6,142 bases of DNA from Cyanobacteria bacterium UBA11372 (GTDB lineage: Bacteria; Cyanobacteriota; Cyanobacteriia; Cyanobacteriales; Aerosakkonemataceae), in NCBI GenBank assembly GCA_003486675.1, contig DNGG01000630.1:5290-11431 (forward strand), in the 5' to 3' direction. Each line of letters opens with the position of its first letter. Positions within the stretch are counted from its first letter, which is position 1. Of this stretch, positions 4,427 through 6,142 are shown one piece after another. Below the pieces are notes generated by a model, which ran no database searches, was not told the DNA's origin, and saw nothing but the letters and a program-made list of their open reading frames with translations. The position numbers and the translations under genes were made by a program.

Positions 4427-5200
4427 ATGCTAACAACAACCGACGCTCTTTTCGCACTAACAGAAGAATGCCGCCGCGTTAATCCCGATATTTCAATTGG
4501 TCAGACAGCACTCACTCTGAGCAAAATCATCGATTACCTTGACTATCAACCCATAGCAGAACCGAGTCAAAATCTTGATTCAGTTTCTCAGAGCGACTCG
4601 ATTAAAGCTCTTTCCCAGATGATTCTTAATGTCAACACTGGATTATCAGTAGAAGACTCGATTAAAACCGTATTAAATTTTAATAAAATTGAAAATCAGA
4701 GCGAAAATATACACACTTATATTGAGCCAAATTTCGATCCAGCTAATAACATAGAACTGAAAGAAACAAAAGATATCCAACCCGAAGAATCAGAAATCAC
4801 CTGGGCGGATATAGAACTAATGGATGAGCAAGAGACTCAATTAAACAACAGCCAGACACAAAATGATATCCATCAATACGTCATCCCCTTGATGTTGCAA
4901 AGATTAAGCTTGATGAGCGAAAAAGATGAAAATAACATTCAAGTCTATCAGTCAGAGAAATTCACCGCGCAACTTGAAACAGCCAGTTCAGGAACGTATA
5001 TTTTGATTCTCGACAGAAATAAGCCGCTAGAGGTGGAAAATAAGCAAGCCTTGCTAGCCACCAAAGCCCCCAACGAATTGCGATTCGAGATTGTCATCAA
5101 TACCCTGTCTGAATCTGAGGTCGAAACCTTTAAATACATTTACAGTATTGAACAAGTAACTGACATCGTTCCCCCACTACCACAACCTGAAATAGATTAA
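4427..5200 (+). CDS. Acidic protein of unknown function, 257 residues
   Basis: I do not recognise this protein. Residues 1-40 (TTDALFALTEECRRVNPDIS, then TALTLSKIIDYLDY) look helical. Residues 45-150 are low in hydrophobics and rich in N, Q, S, E and D, so probably disordered. Residues 150-257 look like a folded beta-rich domain (YVIPLMLQRLSLM, FTAQLETASSGTYILILDRN, LRFEIVINTL, FKYIYSIEQV). There is no signal peptide and no membrane segment. Within the disordered part, DSIK occurs twice exactly 20 residues apart, with an identical 12-base DNA match. The whole is strongly acidic. The start ATG at 4427 has no good Shine-Dalgarno. The gene ends 18 bases before the convergent kinase stop without a visible terminator. 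Sequence-coherent codon use across 257 codons makes it a real gene. Its partner is unknown; proximity to the kinase is only suggestive. Confidence 0.75.
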   Translation: MLTTTDALFALTEECRRVNPDISIGQTALTLSKIIDYLDYQPIAEPSQNLDSVSQSDSIKALSQMILNVNTGLSVEDSIKTVLNFNKIENQSENIHTYIEPNFDPANNIELKETKDIQPEESEITWADIELMDEQETQLNNSQTQNDIHQYVIPLMLQRLSLMSEKDENNIQVYQSEKFTAQLETASSGTYILILDRNKPLEVENKQALLATKAPNELRFEIVINTLSESEVETFKYIYSIEQVTDIVPPLPQPEID

Positions 5201-5218
5201 ACTTAGAGAAACTTGCGA

Positions 5219-6142
5219 TTAATGGGATGAAACACCTGAAGGCAAAACAACCTTAATAAAATACCCTTTACCTAACTCAGATTTAACCTCTATGTAACCT
5301 TGATGGGCTTCCACAATTTGCTTGGAAAGATAAAGTCCTAATCCCGTCCCTAAACAGTTATGATTTCCCCGGTGAAACGGTTGAAACAGATCGGACAAGC
5401 ATTCCGGATCAATTCCAATTCCTGTATCTTGCACTAAAACTTCAACAAATTGAGAGCTATCGGATAAACAACAACTCACGTAAATCGACCCCGAATCGGT
5501 AAATTTAATTGCATTCGAGATCAAATTAACGAACACGCGCCGCAATTCCAAGCGATCGCCCATTACCCAAACTGGACTTAACCGCTGTTGCGAATCAATC
5601 GTCAGTCCTTTAGCAACTGCCAAAGGTTTGAACTCTTCAATCACCTCTGCAATCAATTGAGCCAAATCTAATCGCAAAAACGACAAAGGTTTCTTAGCAG
5701 CTTCGTACTCGTAAACCGCTAACAAAGTATTGACCAAATCCAAAAGATTTTGATTGTTCCGAATCAATCGGGCAATTACAGATTCAAAATCGTCCAAACT
5801 GCGACCATAATTCCCTTGTGCTAAGCAATTTAACACTTCGTGAGCCGCCAATAATGGATTACGCAAGTCATGAGTCAGTTGTCGAACAAAATCCTCTTGC
5901 TGCAATGCGATTTGAACTTGTTGTGCGATTGCGCTAGCCGCGCACGCTTGCGCGATCGCAGACTTCAACCGCAACAACGCCCGAATCTTCGCCAGCAGAT
6001 ATTTCCGTTTAATCGGCTTGCAAATAAAATCATCTGCGCCACAATCTAGCTGATAAACTAAGTTGGGAGTATCGCAATCCGTCATCAGCACAATCGGCAT
6101 AAAAGATAACTTCTGATTCTGACGCACTTGTGCCGTTACCTC
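5219..6142 (-). CDS. Receiver-histidine kinase hybrid, N-terminus cut by window edge
   Basis: The frame is open to the right edge, so the true start lies outside. The 307 residues seen begin EVTAQVRQNQK, the middle of a receiver domain. MPIVLMTD carries the conserved threonine and GADDFICKPI the conserved lysine; the phosphoacceptor aspartate would be upstream. A linker (SAIAQACAASAIAQQ, residues 61-75) joins it to a histidine kinase. The H-box THDLRNP has H91, the N-box NLISNAIKFT has N210, G1 is DTGIGI (239-244), the F-box region is LFQPFHRG and G2 is GTGLGL (265-270). All ATP-binding and phosphotransfer residues are present, so it should be an active cytoplasmic kinase of the response-regulator-first type common in cyanobacteria. 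There is no membrane segment in the visible part. The signal and cognate regulator are unknown; it converges on the unknown acidic gene with an 18-base gap. Confidence 0.95.
   Translation of the reverse strand, partial: EVTAQVRQNQKLSFMPIVLMTDCDTPNLVYQLDCGADDFICKPIKRKYLLAKIRALLRLKSAIAQACAASAIAQQVQIALQQEDFVRQLTHDLRNPLLAAHEVLNCLAQGNYGRSLDDFESVIARLIRNNQNLLDLVNTLLAVYEYEAAKKPLSFLRLDLAQLIAEVIEEFKPLAVAKGLTIDSQQRLSPVWVMGDRLELRRVFVNLISNAIKFTDSGSIYVSCCLSDSSQFVEVLVQDTGIGIDPECLSDLFQPFHRGNHNCLGTGLGLYLSKQIVEAHQGYIEVKSELGKGYFIKVVLPSGVSSH
5939..5959 (+). repeat. Extended HIP1-associated repeat, copy B, inside kinase linker
   Basis: The element matches copy A (3690-3709, opposite orientation) with one extra base and one substitution. 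It lies inside the kinase gene and encodes the alanine-rich AIAQACA part of the linker between receiver and kinase domains. The adjoining bases (5924-5938) carry a degenerate HIP1-like GCGATTGCGC. Confidence 0.65.

Noticed and set aside
4948..5139. Minus-strand frame of 63 codons inside the acidic protein gene
   Set aside because: It is antisense to a longer coherent gene and shows no motif.
1..6142. CRISPR array, tRNA, rRNA, integrase or transposase
   Set aside because: No regularly spaced repeats, no cloverleaf-like sequence and no frame with transposase or recombinase motifs was seen on either strand. HIP1 octamers are irregularly spaced.

Overview
The window looks like cyanobacterial chromosome. 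It holds ten copies of the octamer GCGATCGC (HIP1), at 99, 410, 1243, 1567, 2454, 2664, 3690, 4120, 5552 and 5952, roughly one per 600 bases. The gene families also fit a cyanobacterium: XisH/XisI, DUF4058, a PIN toxin with a cyanobacterial-type antitoxin, and a receiver-histidine kinase hybrid. There is no heterocyst gene and no rRNA marker, so genus cannot be called; a filamentous or multicellular lineage is a guess.

Left part (1-2381), all on the minus strand. Read in gene direction it contains xisH and xisI (overlapping by 13 bases), a gene-free 308-base stretch, a DUF4058 protein, and a two-gene antitoxin/PIN-toxin pair whose toxin runs off the left edge. Two diverged direct-repeat copies of about 65 bases lie on either side of xisHI. 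One ends exactly at the xisI stop codon; the other lies in the divergent intergenic region beyond xisH.

Middle (2382-3702). A GC-richer, strand-asymmetric intergenic block separates xisHI from a divergent plus-strand pair: a small protein of unknown function followed 5 bases later by an HNH nuclease. The arrangement resembles a toxin-antitoxin or self-protection pair, which is an inference. After it, on the minus strand, lies what looks like the C-terminal remnant of an unrecognised gene. It contains a perfect-arm hairpin and ends at a HIP1-containing repeat.

Right part (3703-6142). A membrane-anchored DUF192 protein (+) is followed by a long inverted repeat, then an acidic 257-residue protein of unknown function (+). 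That gene converges on a receiver-histidine kinase hybrid (-), which runs off the right edge.

Overall this reads as an accessory islet: three small two-gene modules (PIN toxin/antitoxin, XisHI, unknown-HNH) sit within about 3.5 kb, next to ordinary genes. No transposase, recombinase, tRNA, CRISPR array or phage structural gene was seen. No complete new system is proven. The best candidates for something undescribed are the unknown-HNH pair and the repeat-bracketed xisHI cassette.
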